Notes under the pieces: model-generated
What the model saw: only the letters and a program-made list of their open reading frames with translations
What the model was told of the DNA's origin: nothing
The model's database searches: none
Translations under genes and position numbers: made by a program
Source: an uncultured Lachnospiraceae bacterium
GTDB lineage: Bacteria; Bacillota; Clostridia; Lachnospirales; Lachnospiraceae
Direction of reading: 5' to 3'
Assembly: GCA_910584205.1 (NCBI GenBank)
Contig: CAJUAA010000016.1
Coordinates: 14,842 to 78,841, forward strand
Length of the DNA stretch: 64,000 nt
Part shown: positions 1 to 8,367 of the stretch, piece after piece
Layout: every line of letters begins with the position of its first letter
Numbering within the stretch: position 1 is the first letter of the stretch

Positions 1-737
1 ACCACCGTGACCCCGGTCTGATCCCACAGCCAACGGAATGCCCACTCTGCCGGCGTGCGTTCCGGCCTGGCCCCGGCGAAAAGTTCCTTCGCTTCGGACG
101 GCAGAAGATCCACCAGCTTTCCGCCCCTTAGCGGCTCCATAATGACGACGGGGATTCCCTTCTGCTCCGCGTACTGCAGACCGGCCCGGCCCGCCTGGGT
201 GTCTTCATCCATGTAATTATACTGAATCTGGCAGAAGTCCCAGTCATACGCGTCCAGAAGCTTTTTGAAATTCCCGGAATTCCCATGATAGGAAAATCCG
301 ATATTCCGGATCGCGCCCGCCTTCAGCTTCTCCTCGATCCAGTCCTGCACGCCCTTCTGCTTCAGCGCTTCCCATGTGTCCGCATCATTCAGCATATGCA
401 TCAGATAATAGTCCACATGGTCCGTCTGCAGCCGGTTCAGCTGTTCCTGAAAACACCGTTCCAGGCCCGCCCGGGACTTGATCAGATAATGCGGAAGCTT
501 CGTCGCGATATACACCTGCTCCCGGCAGCCGTTCCGTTCCAGTATCTCTCCCAGAGCTGCCTCACTGCCCTGATATACATAGGCCGTATCAAAATAGTTG
601 ACTCCCCGTTTGATGGCCTCCAGAATCTCGGTCTCCGCTTTTTTCAGATCGATCTTTCCGTTTTTCCTTGTAAAGCGCAGGCATCCGTACCCCAGTATGG
701 AAAGCTGCGTCCCTTTTCTGTCACTTCGATACCTCAT
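1..737 (-). CDS. Aldo/keto reductase, cut by the left window edge
   Basis: NAD(P)H-dependent oxidoreductase of the aldo/keto reductase superfamily; only the N-terminal ~245 residues are present because the gene runs off the left edge. The protein begins MRYRSDRKGT and shows the AKR features in order: GYGCLRF near the N-terminus, FDTAYVYQGSE with the catalytic Asp and Tyr, ATKLP with the Lys, and YYLMHML with the His, then QIQYNYMDE and the MEPLRGGKL cofactor-site segment. The start at 737 follows a GAGGGG ribosome-binding site. Family members of this clostridial type often end in a ferredoxin-like [4Fe-4S] domain, which would lie outside the window. Substrate unknown. Confidence 0.9.
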   Translation of the reverse strand, partial: MRYRSDRKGTQLSILGYGCLRFTRKNGKIDLKKAETEILEAIKRGVNYFDTAYVYQGSEAALGEILERNGCREQVYIATKLPHYLIKSRAGLERCFQEQLNRLQTDHVDYYLMHMLNDADTWEALKQKGVQDWIEEKLKAGAIRNIGFSYHGNSGNFKKLLDAYDWDFCQIQYNYMDEDTQAGRAGLQYAEQKGIPVVIMEPLRGGKLVDLLPSEAKELFAGARPERTPAEWAFRWLWDQTGVTV

Positions 738-833
738 AGTTCCCCTCCTCGGCAATGTATCCAGTCTACCAAAAGGACAGGTATGCGTCAATAGAGTATT
801 TTTCAGATAATTTAATTTTTTTCAGAAAAAGTA

Positions 834-861
834 TTGACAAATATTTTTTGTCTGTTATAAT
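834..861 (+). promoter_or_regulatory. Strong sigma-A promoter
   Basis: TTGACA at 834-839 and TATAAT at 856-861, 16 bases apart, both perfect consensus. It points into a region with no intact gene that ends in a strong hairpin, so it appears to drive a stand-alone transcript beginning near 868. Confidence 0.8.
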
Positions 862-867
862 AAACTC

Positions 868-1303
868 ATAAAACAGAAGAGAGAAAGAAAAAAACTAAAA
901 ATCCAAGAAAGAAGGAGCAGGAAAAGGAGGAGATTCCAATCAAAACTTAATGGAACACCCCATAATATAACAGAAAGGAAGGTACAGACCACCGGAAACA
1001 GTTATTTAATCTTATACAATTAAATATGGGATATTTTTAATCACAAGAATTACCGTTGGAGGTAATAATAAGAAATGCTTTGAAGAAGGTAAAGGAACAT
1101 ACCTTGATAATAAAAAACCCGCGTGAAAGACCATAAAGATTCCAAAGGAATTGCATATGGCAAAGGGGTCGGCAAGACCAGAGAAAGGGTCCTCAGAGGC
1201 CATAAAAAAAATATAGAAGAAAGTCGAGGTTATACGCCGTTGGATACGATAGTTTAACAGGCGATATGAGAATTTTCAAAAAAGATTCTTATATCGCCTG
1301 TTT
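868..1303 (+). ncRNA. Candidate ~435-nt structured RNA, unassigned
   Basis: Between a consensus promoter and a long hairpin lies about 435 bases of AT- and purine-rich sequence without an intact gene, in contrast to its GC-rich surroundings. By eye it holds a run of local hairpins: 1004-1010/1019-1025 (7 bp), 1049-1054/1061-1066 (6 bp), 1086-1091/1100-1105 (6 bp), 1139-1143/1147-1151, 1151-1154/1160-1163 and 1167-1170/1176-1179, plus a possible long-range pairing of 957-961 with 1165-1169. I do not recognise RNase P, tmRNA, SRP or 6S RNA in it. Alternatively it is a decayed small gene: one plus-strand frame from about 1138 to 1257 reads like protein (GIAYGKGVGKTRERV) and ends at TAA. Function unknown. 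Confidence 0.45.
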
Positions 1304-1305
1304 CA
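1256..1305 (+). terminator. Strong intrinsic terminator of the 868-1303 transcript
   Basis: The arms AACAGGCGATAT and ATATCGCCTGTT pair perfectly and continue inward through GAGAAT/ATTCTT, leaving a loop rich in A. The T run after it is short. It lies on the plus strand just before the convergent patatin gene and may serve both directions. Confidence 0.75.
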
Positions 1306-1328
1306 TGTCCTTCTTTATTTGTACATAT

Positions 1329-2276
1329 CTACCGGTATTTTCGTTTCCACTTATCAAAATTCCAGTTTTTAAGAAAACGTTCCGCCGCACTCCATCCATT
1401 ATCGAAAAGAACCCGGCTGTCTTCCCGGTTGATGTCAAAATCTACAGCGCTGATCCGCCTCCGTCCTTCCTTTGTCTCCACGGTCGCCGGAATCCGTATG
1501 GTCCGCTCATAATCGCCTTCCAAAAGGTGGCTGTTGTCCATGGCGTCCAGACAGGTGGAGACGATCGCTTTCAGATAATCCGGAAAATTTACGTCTGCCT
1601 GGCAGCCCCGGCAGGACGTTTCTCCGTCCACAAATTTGAACCCAAAGGTCGGACAGGACGGCATACGCTCTCCGTCATCCAGAAGCCACACCGGATAATT
1701 GCTCAAAAGCCCGCCGTCCACGATCAAATGCTCTCTGCCCTGCCGGTCTTTCCAGCGGACCGGTTCGAAAAAGATCGGAATGCTCACGCTCATCCGTACG
1801 GCCGGGGCGATACAAAAATCATCCGGAGCTTCCGCAAAATCTCCCAGATCATCCGGCAGAACCAGAAGGCGCCGGTCCGTCAGGTCACTGGCCGTGATCT
1901 TCAGCCTTCTTCCGCTGCCCTTCACATCTCCGAATCGCCGTATTCCTTTCCGGTTCAGAAGTTCGTCGATCCAGTCTTCCAGATAATCCGTATGATAGAC
2001 GCCCAGACTCATAAGAAGCGAAACGCTCTTTCCCAGCATCCCGAAATAATCCGGCAGGTCCTTTCCCTTAAACCGCATATAATCCAGAGTCTCCAGTTCC
2101 TTTCTCAATTCCCTGCCGCTGTAACCTGCTGCCAGAAGCGCAGCGACGATGGCCCCTGCCGACGAACCTGCCAGATCCGCAAACTGCCACCCGGCCTGTT
2201 CCATCCGGCATACCGCTCCCACATGTCCGATTCCCCGGACACCTCCTCCTTCGAACACTGCATTGCACTTTTTCAA
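1329..2276 (-). CDS. Patatin-like phospholipase / lipid acyl hydrolase
   Basis: 315-residue serine hydrolase of the patatin (RssA/CapV-like) family, expected to cleave acyl chains from membrane lipids in the cytoplasm. The oxyanion-hole glycine-rich motif FEGGGVRGIG lies at residues 8-17, the nucleophile elbow GSSAGA near residue 38, and the dyad aspartate in DGG near residue 188. No transmembrane or signal segment is visible. The start is TTG at 2276, seven bases after an AGGAGG ribosome-binding site; no ATG lies near. It is the last gene before the unassigned transcript region and converges on it. Physiological substrate unknown. Confidence 0.9.
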   Translation of the reverse strand: MKKCNAVFEGGGVRGIGHVGAVCRMEQAGWQFADLAGSSAGAIVAALLAAGYSGRELRKELETLDYMRFKGKDLPDYFGMLGKSVSLLMSLGVYHTDYLEDWIDELLNRKGIRRFGDVKGSGRRLKITASDLTDRRLLVLPDDLGDFAEAPDDFCIAPAVRMSVSIPIFFEPVRWKDRQGREHLIVDGGLLSNYPVWLLDDGERMPSCPTFGFKFVDGETSCRGCQADVNFPDYLKAIVSTCLDAMDNSHLLEGDYERTIRIPATVETKEGRRRISAVDFDINREDSRVLFDNGWSAAERFLKNWNFDKWKRKYR

Positions 2277-2342
2277 AGGTCAGCCTCCTGCACCGGGAGT
2301 TTCTATTAGTGTATGCCGCAGGAAGGAAAGACGATCCTGAAT

Positions 2343-3359
2343 CTATTTTCCGGTCAGGTCAGACAGCGGTCGAAAGCTGTATCCCATCTCTTCCCATCTG
2401 GTCAGAAGCTCGTCCAGAATCTCTCCATTGGTCCGGGAAGTATTGTGCAGCAGCACTACTGCTCCCGGATGTACCCGGTCGGTAAGCTTTTTGATCGATT
2501 CCTCCCGTCCCGGCTGGTTGTCCTGATCCCAGTCCACATGGGCAAGGCTCCAGAATACGGTAGCATATCCCAGTTCCTGCGCCATTTTCAGATTTTCCAC
2601 ATTGCACTTTCCCTGGGGCGGACGGTAATAAGGCGAAAGCTCCGTACCGGTGATCTCCTGGAACAGATCGGATACTCCATCCATCTCTTCCCGGAACTTC
2701 TCCATATCGGAAATCGTCGGCATGTCCAGATGGTGATACGTATGATTTCCTACGGCATGGCCTTCCTCCACCATGCGCTTTACCATCTCCGGCGCTGTCT
2801 CCAGGAAATGACCTACCACGAAAAAGGTTCCTTTGGCATCGTGTTTTTTCAGCGCATCCAGGATCGGCTCTGTGTTGCCGTTCTCATAGCCGCAGTCAAA
2901 GGTAATATAGAGTACTTTCTCGCTGCCGTCTCCCACAAAATAACCGTCGTACCATGCCAGGTCCTCCGCAGAGGCATTTCCAACCGGCTGTGTCCCCGGT
3001 TCCCCAAAAGAAAGCCCCCAGTCCTCCGAAGCCAGCTCCAGCTCCCAGCCTTCCGGCGGCGTCTTCTTTTCCTCCGGCTGGTTATCCTCCGCGCCGTCTT
3101 CTCCTTCTCCGCCGTCATCGCTTTCCCTGTTGGTATCGCTTTCGCTGTCTACATTTCGGGAAGCAGCATCCTCCATGGGATCCTCCGGCGTTCCGGAAAG
3201 CTCTGTTCCCTTCTCCGTGTCCTCTGCCTCCATTGTGCCATCATCCACGTTTTTCACTTCCGGCTGTGCGGCGGAACCCTGGCAGCCGGCCAGAGACAAT
3301 GCCAGAAGGAACGAGAGGGCGAACGCCGTTTTTTTGCCTGTATCAGTCCTATGTTTCAT
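2343..3359 (-). CDS. PdaA-like polysaccharide deacetylase lipoprotein
   Basis: NodB-type deacetylase resembling PdaA, the enzyme that de-N-acetylates muramic acid during formation of spore-cortex muramic-delta-lactam. About 338 residues: a lipoprotein signal with lipobox LAGC, an acidic Glu/Asp/Ser-rich spacer to about residue 120, then the catalytic domain with TFDCGYENG (catalytic Asp), the metal-binding GHAVGNHTYHH, and YYRPPQGK. The start at 3359 is preceded by AGGAG at 8 bases; an earlier in-frame ATG at 3416 lacks this. Anchoring through a lipobox and long spacer suggests action on the outer face of the membrane. A CwlD-like amidase, the usual partner of PdaA, is encoded at 26186-27151. 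Confidence 0.85.
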   Translation of the reverse strand: MKHRTDTGKKTAFALSFLLALSLAGCQGSAAQPEVKNVDDGTMEAEDTEKGTELSGTPEDPMEDAASRNVDSESDTNRESDDGGEGEDGAEDNQPEEKKTPPEGWELELASEDWGLSFGEPGTQPVGNASAEDLAWYDGYFVGDGSEKVLYITFDCGYENGNTEPILDALKKHDAKGTFFVVGHFLETAPEMVKRMVEEGHAVGNHTYHHLDMPTISDMEKFREEMDGVSDLFQEITGTELSPYYRPPQGKCNVENLKMAQELGYATVFWSLAHVDWDQDNQPGREESIKKLTDRVHPGAVVLLHNTSRTNGEILDELLTRWEEMGYSFRPLSDLTGK

Positions 3360-3488
3360 CTCTTCATCTCCTGATCTAAATTCTGCATGATACATGATAA
3401 GCCATAACCGCATCAAATTCGCATCATACGATCTGTAAATTTTATTTTTCCCTGAGGAAACGGAAACTATACGGTAAATGCATGAAAA

Positions 3489-3530
3489 GAAAAATAAAAG
3501 CTCCGGACCGCAGAGGGGCCCGGAACCGGA
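3489..3530 (-). terminator. Intrinsic terminator after the 3547-3900 gene
   Basis: Read on the minus strand, TTCCGGGCC and GGTCCGGA pair (8 bp, one G-T) around a 7-base loop and are followed by TTTTATTTTTC. It sits just past the stop of the leftward small gene. Confidence 0.8.
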
Positions 3531-3546
3531 AAATCAGAGTCTGTTC

Positions 3547-3900
3547 TCATTCGCCGCCGATGATGCTGACTGCAATGACCTGATCGAAGAATACCACCAG
3601 AAAAGGAATCTGAGCGGTCGTTCCGCCTGACTGAAGCAGGACATTTTTTAACATGAAAAATCCGTCATTATTTTCCAGCGGCGCGTCAGTCGGAAGACGG
3701 TTCTCTTTATAATAACCTCTGGCCAGCTCTGAGGTAACCTTTGTCATGGATGCCACATTCGGGTCTGCCTCTTCTTTGGGAATGGCGGTTCCAACAATCA
3801 TCCCCGCGGGGGTCAGAAGCACCAGACGGCTGTCTTTCATCGTTTCGAGAGAGGTCATTGCGGCAAACTGCCGGATCAGATCTTTCTTTAATGTAGTCAT
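3547..3900 (-). CDS. Conserved hypothetical protein, 117 aa
   Basis: Family not recognised. The 117-residue product is soluble with no signal peptide. It starts MTTLKKDLIRQF, has a central segment with LVLLTPAGMIVGT and a hydrophobic C-terminal strand IPFLVVFFDQVIAVSIIGGE, a pattern that suggests an alpha/beta fold. The start at 3900 is chosen because a GGTGGAG ribosome-binding site lies 7 bases upstream; an in-frame upstream ATG at 3924 falls inside the leader. It is monocistronic, with its own promoter, a folded 5-prime leader (3927-4021) and a terminator, so expression is probably controlled at the RNA level. No function is proposed. Confidence 0.75.
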   Translation of the reverse strand: MTTLKKDLIRQFAAMTSLETMKDSRLVLLTPAGMIVGTAIPKEEADPNVASMTKVTSELARGYYKENRLPTDAPLENNDGFFMLKNVLLQSGGTTAQIPFLVVFFDQVIAVSIIGGE

Positions 3901-3926
3901 AACATTTCTCCACCTTTCTTTCAAAA

Positions 3927-4021
3927 GCTGTCAGCAGCCGCGTGTTTCTAAGGGATATTCTGTGGTTGAGCTTAGACACCGGCTGTACGGGCGAAACCGC
4001 ACTCCTCCCGGAACTGACAGC
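3927..4021 (-). promoter_or_regulatory. Candidate riboswitch-like three-way-junction leader
   Basis: The transcript from the promoter at 4030-4058 should begin at about 4023, immediately before a base-paired domain. P1 is a perfect 8-bp stem (4014-4021 with 3927-3934). Inside it, P2 is a short hairpin closed by CGGG/CCCG. P3 is a long hairpin: 3980-3985 with 3935-3940, 3976-3979 with 3942-3945, and 3971-3975 with 3948-3952, interrupted only by small bulges. The domain ends about 27 bases before the start codon and close to the ribosome-binding site. I could not match it to a known riboswitch class. Confidence 0.5.
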
Positions 4022-4029
4022 CTGATCTT

Positions 4030-4058
4030 ATTATAGAGCCTGCGCACCAAAAATGCAA
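4030..4058 (-). promoter_or_regulatory. Promoter of the 117-aa protein gene
   Basis: On the minus strand, TTGCAT (4053-4058) and TATAAT (4030-4035) are exactly 17 bases apart. Confidence 0.75.
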
Positions 4059-4069
4059 GAACATCAGAA

Positions 4070-4099
4070 CTGTCAACATTCAACCTGTCAACATTCAAC
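4070..4099. repeat. Two-copy 15-bp tandem repeat
   Basis: CTGTCAACATTCAAC occurs twice in tandem with no mismatch, just upstream of the promoter of the leftward small gene and just after the end of the rRNA methyltransferase gene. It could be a regulatory site or a simple duplication. Confidence 0.7.
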
Positions 4100-4107
4100 C
4101 GAAGATT

Positions 4108-5496
4108 TTACAGGCGGCTCAGGAGGCATACGGTCTCCACATTCCCGGACCACGGGAACATGTCCACACAGCAGGCCCTTTCCACCCGATAGCCGGACGC
4201 CTGCAGAAATTCCAGATCCCGTGCCAGGCTGGTGGGTTTGCAGGAAATATAGACCATCCGCTCCACGCCATACGCGATGATTTTCTTCAGCGCCTTTGGA
4301 TGGATTCCGTCTCTGGGCGGGTCCAGGACGATCAGATCCGGCTTTTCCTCCACCGTATCCAGCACCTTCAGCACATCTCCTGCCAGAAACTCACAGTTCG
4401 ACAGGCTGTTCTGCGCCGCGTTTTCCCGGGCGGCCTCCACCGCTTCCTCCACGATTTCCACGCCGATGACTTTCCCCGCCACGGGCGCCAGGATCTGGGC
4501 GATCGTTCCCGTACCGCTGTACAGATCGTAGACGGTCTGTCCTCTGGTCTCTCCGATGTATTCCCGGGCGGTCTCGTAGAGCACCTCCGCCCCCAGCGAA
4601 TTGGTCTGGAAAAAGGAGAAGGGCGAGATCCGGAACCGGAGCCCCAGAAGTTCCTCGTAAAAATAATCTCTCCCGAACAGTATTTCCGTACCGTCATTCT
4701 GCACCACATCCGCCAGGCTGTCGTTGCGGACATGGAGAATTCCGCCCAGCGTTCCCTTCAGGGGCAGCGCCTGAATCCGATCCGCCCATTCTGTCAAAAG
4801 ATGCTGCTCTGATCCGCCTTCTTCAAAGGGACGCTGGCTGGTCGTCACCAGAGCGGCCAGCAGTTCGCCCGTCTTCATTCCTTTTCGTACCAGCAGATGG
4901 CGAAGATAGCCGCTGTGCTGCATCTTATGATAAAAAGAAATCTTCTTTTCCTGAAAAAATGCCAGTGTCTCCTTCAGAATCCGCCCGAAATCCTCATCGG
5001 CAATCCGGCAGTCCCCTACCGTCACAATATCGTAAAAGCTTCCTTTTTTATGCATGCCCAGAGCCAGCGGCCCGTCCTTCACTTCATCTCCAAAGGAAAA
5101 CTCCATCTTGTTCCGATATCCGTAAGGCTTTGGGCTTCCCTTGATCCCTTCAAAAAGAAAGGAGCCGCCCTGCTTTTCCACCGCCTGATGCAGAAGCTCC
5201 TTCACCTGCCGTTCCTTCAGACGGAGCTGTTCTTCATAGGGCAGCATCTGCCAGATGCAGCCGCCGCATTCTCCAAAATGCCTGCAGGCGGGCCCGCATT
5301 CTTCCGGCGCGTGTTCCACCACCTCCAGAAGCCGCCCTTCCGCCTTACCCTTCCGTATTTTGTTCACCTGAAACCTTACCTTCTGCCCCGGCGCTCCGTT
5401 TTTCACGGTCACAATCCGATCCCCGACCCTGACCTGTCCTTTATTGGGAAACTGCACCTTTTCGATTACGCCTTCATAAACCTGTCCTTTTTTCAT
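4108..5496 (-). CDS. 23S rRNA (uracil-5)-methyltransferase, RlmCD/RumA-like
   Basis: SAM-dependent enzyme of the TrmA/RumA family that makes 5-methyluridine in 23S rRNA. About 462 residues: an N-terminal TRAM domain, the iron-sulfur cysteine set CGPACRHFGECGGC, the SAM-binding DLYSGTGT, LDPPRDG, and the catalytic cysteine in VYISCKP. In Firmicutes one such enzyme (RlmCD) methylates two positions, so assignment to a single site is not safe. The start at 5496 follows GGAGG; an in-frame upstream ATG at 5538 would read through a leader hairpin. It is downstream of and co-directional with the small acidic membrane protein gene. Confidence 0.9.
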   Translation of the reverse strand: MKKGQVYEGVIEKVQFPNKGQVRVGDRIVTVKNGAPGQKVRFQVNKIRKGKAEGRLLEVVEHAPEECGPACRHFGECGGCIWQMLPYEEQLRLKERQVKELLHQAVEKQGGSFLFEGIKGSPKPYGYRNKMEFSFGDEVKDGPLALGMHKKGSFYDIVTVGDCRIADEDFGRILKETLAFFQEKKISFYHKMQHSGYLRHLLVRKGMKTGELLAALVTTSQRPFEEGGSEQHLLTEWADRIQALPLKGTLGGILHVRNDSLADVVQNDGTEILFGRDYFYEELLGLRFRISPFSFFQTNSLGAEVLYETAREYIGETRGQTVYDLYSGTGTIAQILAPVAGKVIGVEIVEEAVEAARENAAQNSLSNCEFLAGDVLKVLDTVEEKPDLIVLDPPRDGIHPKALKKIIAYGVERMVYISCKPTSLARDLEFLQASGYRVERACCVDMFPWSGNVETVCLLSRL

Positions 5497-5514
5497 ATAT
5501 CCCTCCAACAGATA

Positions 5515-5557
5515 CAGCCCTCTGCCCCGGACAAACACCGCCTGGAACAGAGGGCTG
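5515..5557 (-). other. 10-bp leader hairpin before the rRNA methyltransferase
   Basis: CAGCCCTCTG and CAGAGGGCTG pair perfectly across a 23-base loop, 10 bases before the ribosome-binding site. No T run follows, so it is more likely an mRNA-stability or translation element than a terminator. Confidence 0.55.
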
Positions 5558-5580
5558 CATCATAAAACTGAGTGATGGAA

Positions 5581-5868
5581 TTACTCTTCCTCAGCCGCCT
5601 TGGCCTCCTCTTCTGCCTCTTCCTCGTCGTCAAAAAAATCGTCGTCAAAGTCATCGTCAAAATCTTCGTCAAAGTCTTCCAGATAATCCGGAGTAAAGAA
5701 ACGATACACGGCATAGGCAATACCCGCCACCGCGATCACAGCACCGATGATGATGAAAATCCACATCACCACATTCTGTTTTTTCTCTTCTTCCTTCTTG
5801 ATATGAAGCAGCTCCCCCAGCATTTCATTGGTTTTCGCTGAATTGATAAAATCTTCTACACGGCTCAT
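5581..5868 (-). CDS. Small acidic single-pass membrane protein
   Basis: 95 residues, family not identified. Residues 1-32 form a charged helix (MSRVEDFINSAKTNEMLG, then a KKEEEKKQ run), residues 33-55 a clear transmembrane segment (VVMWIFIIIGAVIAVAGIAY), and the tail from residue 60 is almost entirely Asp and Glu. Similar small proteins with one helix and an acidic tail are widespread in Lachnospiraceae, but I know of no function. The start at 5868 has a GAGG site at proper distance. It lies between pcrA and the rRNA methyltransferase gene, all leftward. Confidence 0.8.
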   Translation of the reverse strand: MSRVEDFINSAKTNEMLGELLHIKKEEEKKQNVVMWIFIIIGAVIAVAGIAYAVYRFFTPDYLEDFDEDFDDDFDDDFFDDEEEAEEEAKAAEEE

Positions 5869-5954
5869 AGCGGATACCTCTTTTCCTGATTGATATTTTG
5901 TACTCTGCAGTGCTCACTGCCTGTCTGTAGTATACCATACTTTCCATAAAAATA

Positions 5955-8177
5955 CTATAGACTTTCTATTTTTTTCAGCTTCGCAAAAGATGCAAACATT
6001 TTTTTGACGCCTGCACGGTCAAAATCCACCTTTACTTCGTAATCCCGCCCGCCTTCTGTCACATCCAGAACCGTTCCTTCCCCGAATTTCACATGGGACA
6101 CCCGGTCGCCCACCCCATAATCCAGGCTCTCCGCTTTCGTCACCTTAAACTGCTGAGGATCAAACGTCTTCGTGCGGAACGCTTCCCTGGCCTTTGTATA
6201 GGCGCTGTTCACCGGCTGCTGCACCTTCGGCATGGGAGGAACCGCTTCCTTCCGCTGCAGGACCTCCTGAGGGAGCTCATGGACAAATCTGGAAACGTTG
6301 TTATACTGGTTCTCCCCGCGGATCATGCGGACACGGACCGCCGTCAGCGTCAGCTCCTTCATGGCTCTGGTAATTCCCACATAACAGAGCCGCCGTTCCT
6401 CCTCGATCTCCTCCAGCGGGTCATCCGCCGCGATGGACAGGTAGCTCGGAAAGATCCCGTCTTCCATGCCGGCCAGATATACGCAGGGAAATTCCAGTCC
6501 CTTCGCGCTGTGCAGCGTCATCAGAAGCACCTTGTTGTCCTCCTCTTCCAGGCTGTCAATGTCCGCCACCAGCGCCACCTCTTCCAGAAATCCGCTCAGC
6601 TCCGGATGCTCGTTGCTTTCCTCATAGGAGACCGCCTTGCTGACCAGTTCCCCGATGTTTTCCAGACGCGCCTCCGCTTCGTCCGTCCCTTCCTCCTTCA
6701 GTTCCCCGACATACCCGGTCCGTTCCAGAATCTCCTGGATCAGCTGCTCCACCGTCAGATCCGGAAGCTTCAGCCGGAGCTCATGGATCAGGAGCACAAA
6801 GGGCTGGATCTTCAGAAGCGCCTTCCCAAGCCCCGGAACGTCCGCAGCCGATTCCAGCGCCTCGAAAAAACTGATTCCCCGGGAACCCGCGTAGGCCTGT
6901 ACTTTATTGATCGTGACCGCGCCGATACCGCGCCGGGGCACGTTGATGATCCGAAGCACCGCCAGATCGTCTTTGCCGTTATCCACGGTCTTCAGATAAG
7001 CCAGCACGTCTTTGATTTCTTTTCGGGAATAAAAGTTCACGCCGCCGATGATCTTATAGGGCACGTTTGCCATCAGGAATTTTTCTTCAAACATGCGGGA
7101 CTGGGCGTTGGTCCGGTACAGGACAGCAAAATCCCTGTATTCCGCCCCTTCGGTACGCGTCTTTCTCCGGATCTCTCCGGTGATGTATTCCGCCTCTTCA
7201 TAGGCTGTCTGGAAATGCCGGAAAGTAATGGGCTCTCCCTGTCCGTTTTCGGTCCAGAGCGCCTTTTCCTTTCGGCTTCTGTTGTTTTTTATCACGCCGT
7301 TCGCTGCATTCAGAATATTCTGGGTGGAACGGTAATTCTGCTCCAGCTTGATGACCCTGGCGTCCGGAAAGACGTTCTCAAAATTCAGGATATTTCCGAT
7401 GTTGGCGCCGCGAAATTTGTAGATGGACTGATCGTCGTCGCCCACCACGCAGAGATTACGGTATTTTTTTGCCAGAATGCTGACAAACTGAAACTGTACC
7501 GTATTCGTATCCTGGTACTCGTCCACCATAATATAACGGAACCGGTCCTGATAATACTCCAGCACGTCCGGGCAGCTCTGGAAAAGCTCCACGGCTTTCA
7601 CCAGCAGATCGTCAAAATCCAGCGCGTTGTTTTTCTTCAGCTCTTTCTGATATTCCGCATACACCTGGGCGACCTTTTCCTTTCGGAAATCTCCCTGGAC
7701 GTCCAGCCGGTATTCCTCCGGCGATATGTATTCATTCTTGGCGCGGGAGATCTCCGAAAGCAGCATCCGCTCCTTATAAAGCTTCGTATCCACCTGGAGC
7801 CTGCGGCACACATCCTTTATGACGGTCTTCTGGTCCTCCGTGTCATAAATCGTAAATCTCTGCTCATAGCCCAGCCGATCGATGTAACGGCGCAGAATCC
7901 GGACACAGGCGGAGTGGAAGGTGCTGACCCACACGCTCTCCGATCCAAAGCCCACGATCCGGTCCACACGTTCCCGCATCTCTCCGGCGGCCTTGTTGGT
8001 AAAGGTAATGGCCAGGATATTCCACGGATTTACCCCGCACTCATCGATCAGATACGCAACCCGGCAGGTAAGCACCCGGGTCTTGCCCGACCCCGCGCCC
8101 GCCAGAATCAAAAGCGGCCCGTCCGTGTGCAGCACCGCCTCCTTCTGTTCTTTATTCAAAAGCTCCATGTCTGTCAT
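5955..8177 (-). CDS. pcrA: ATP-dependent DNA helicase PcrA/UvrD
   Basis: 740-residue superfamily 1A 3-prime to 5-prime helicase for DNA repair, rolling-circle replication and removal of stalled complexes. All SF1 motifs are visible: LILAGAGSGKTR (Walker A) near residue 25, TFTNKAA, VDEYQDTN (motif II), VVGDDDQSIYKFRGA, LEQNYRS, VLLMTLHSAKGLEF and YVGITRA. The C-terminus carries the basic tail with a VGDRVSHVKFGEG Tudor-like domain that in PcrA contacts RNA polymerase. Length is normal. The start has an AAGGAGAA ribosome-binding site. Confidence 0.96.
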   Translation of the reverse strand: MTDMELLNKEQKEAVLHTDGPLLILAGAGSGKTRVLTCRVAYLIDECGVNPWNILAITFTNKAAGEMRERVDRIVGFGSESVWVSTFHSACVRILRRYIDRLGYEQRFTIYDTEDQKTVIKDVCRRLQVDTKLYKERMLLSEISRAKNEYISPEEYRLDVQGDFRKEKVAQVYAEYQKELKKNNALDFDDLLVKAVELFQSCPDVLEYYQDRFRYIMVDEYQDTNTVQFQFVSILAKKYRNLCVVGDDDQSIYKFRGANIGNILNFENVFPDARVIKLEQNYRSTQNILNAANGVIKNNRSRKEKALWTENGQGEPITFRHFQTAYEEAEYITGEIRRKTRTEGAEYRDFAVLYRTNAQSRMFEEKFLMANVPYKIIGGVNFYSRKEIKDVLAYLKTVDNGKDDLAVLRIINVPRRGIGAVTINKVQAYAGSRGISFFEALESAADVPGLGKALLKIQPFVLLIHELRLKLPDLTVEQLIQEILERTGYVGELKEEGTDEAEARLENIGELVSKAVSYEESNEHPELSGFLEEVALVADIDSLEEEDNKVLLMTLHSAKGLEFPCVYLAGMEDGIFPSYLSIAADDPLEEIEEERRLCYVGITRAMKELTLTAVRVRMIRGENQYNNVSRFVHELPQEVLQRKEAVPPMPKVQQPVNSAYTKAREAFRTKTFDPQQFKVTKAESLDYGVGDRVSHVKFGEGTVLDVTEGGRDYEVKVDFDRAGVKKMFASFAKLKKIESL

Positions 8178-8282
8178 TTCTCATTCTCCTTTTCTTCCGG
8201 AACGCTGTATCATTTCTTTTCAGCATACCACAGGAACAAACGTTTGACAAACAATTTCGATGCAAAGACCCCACAGACCGGC

Positions 8283-8311
8283 TTGCACCCGGACCCGGCA
8301 GCATATATAAT
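8283..8311 (+). promoter_or_regulatory. Promoter upstream of the small membrane protein and SBP genes
   Basis: TTGCAC (8283-8288) and TATAAT (8306-8311) are spaced by exactly 17 bases and point right towards the gene at 8368. Confidence 0.65.
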
Positions 8312-8367
8312 CAGCATATAGAATGAAAAAATCCGGTTCATTGATACAATCAAAGGAGGGCATTTCC

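Noticed and set aside
868..1303. RNase P RNA, tmRNA or 6S RNA
   Set aside because: The conserved core sequences of RNase P, a CCA-ended tRNA-like domain and the 6S closing stem were not found.
1266..3379. Long plus-strand open frames over the patatin and deacetylase genes
   Set aside because: Antisense shadows of two well-recognised enzymes.
6093..8321. Very long open frame opposite the PcrA gene
   Set aside because: It is the antisense shadow of pcrA: no ribosome-binding site, no family features, and unlikely amino-acid content.
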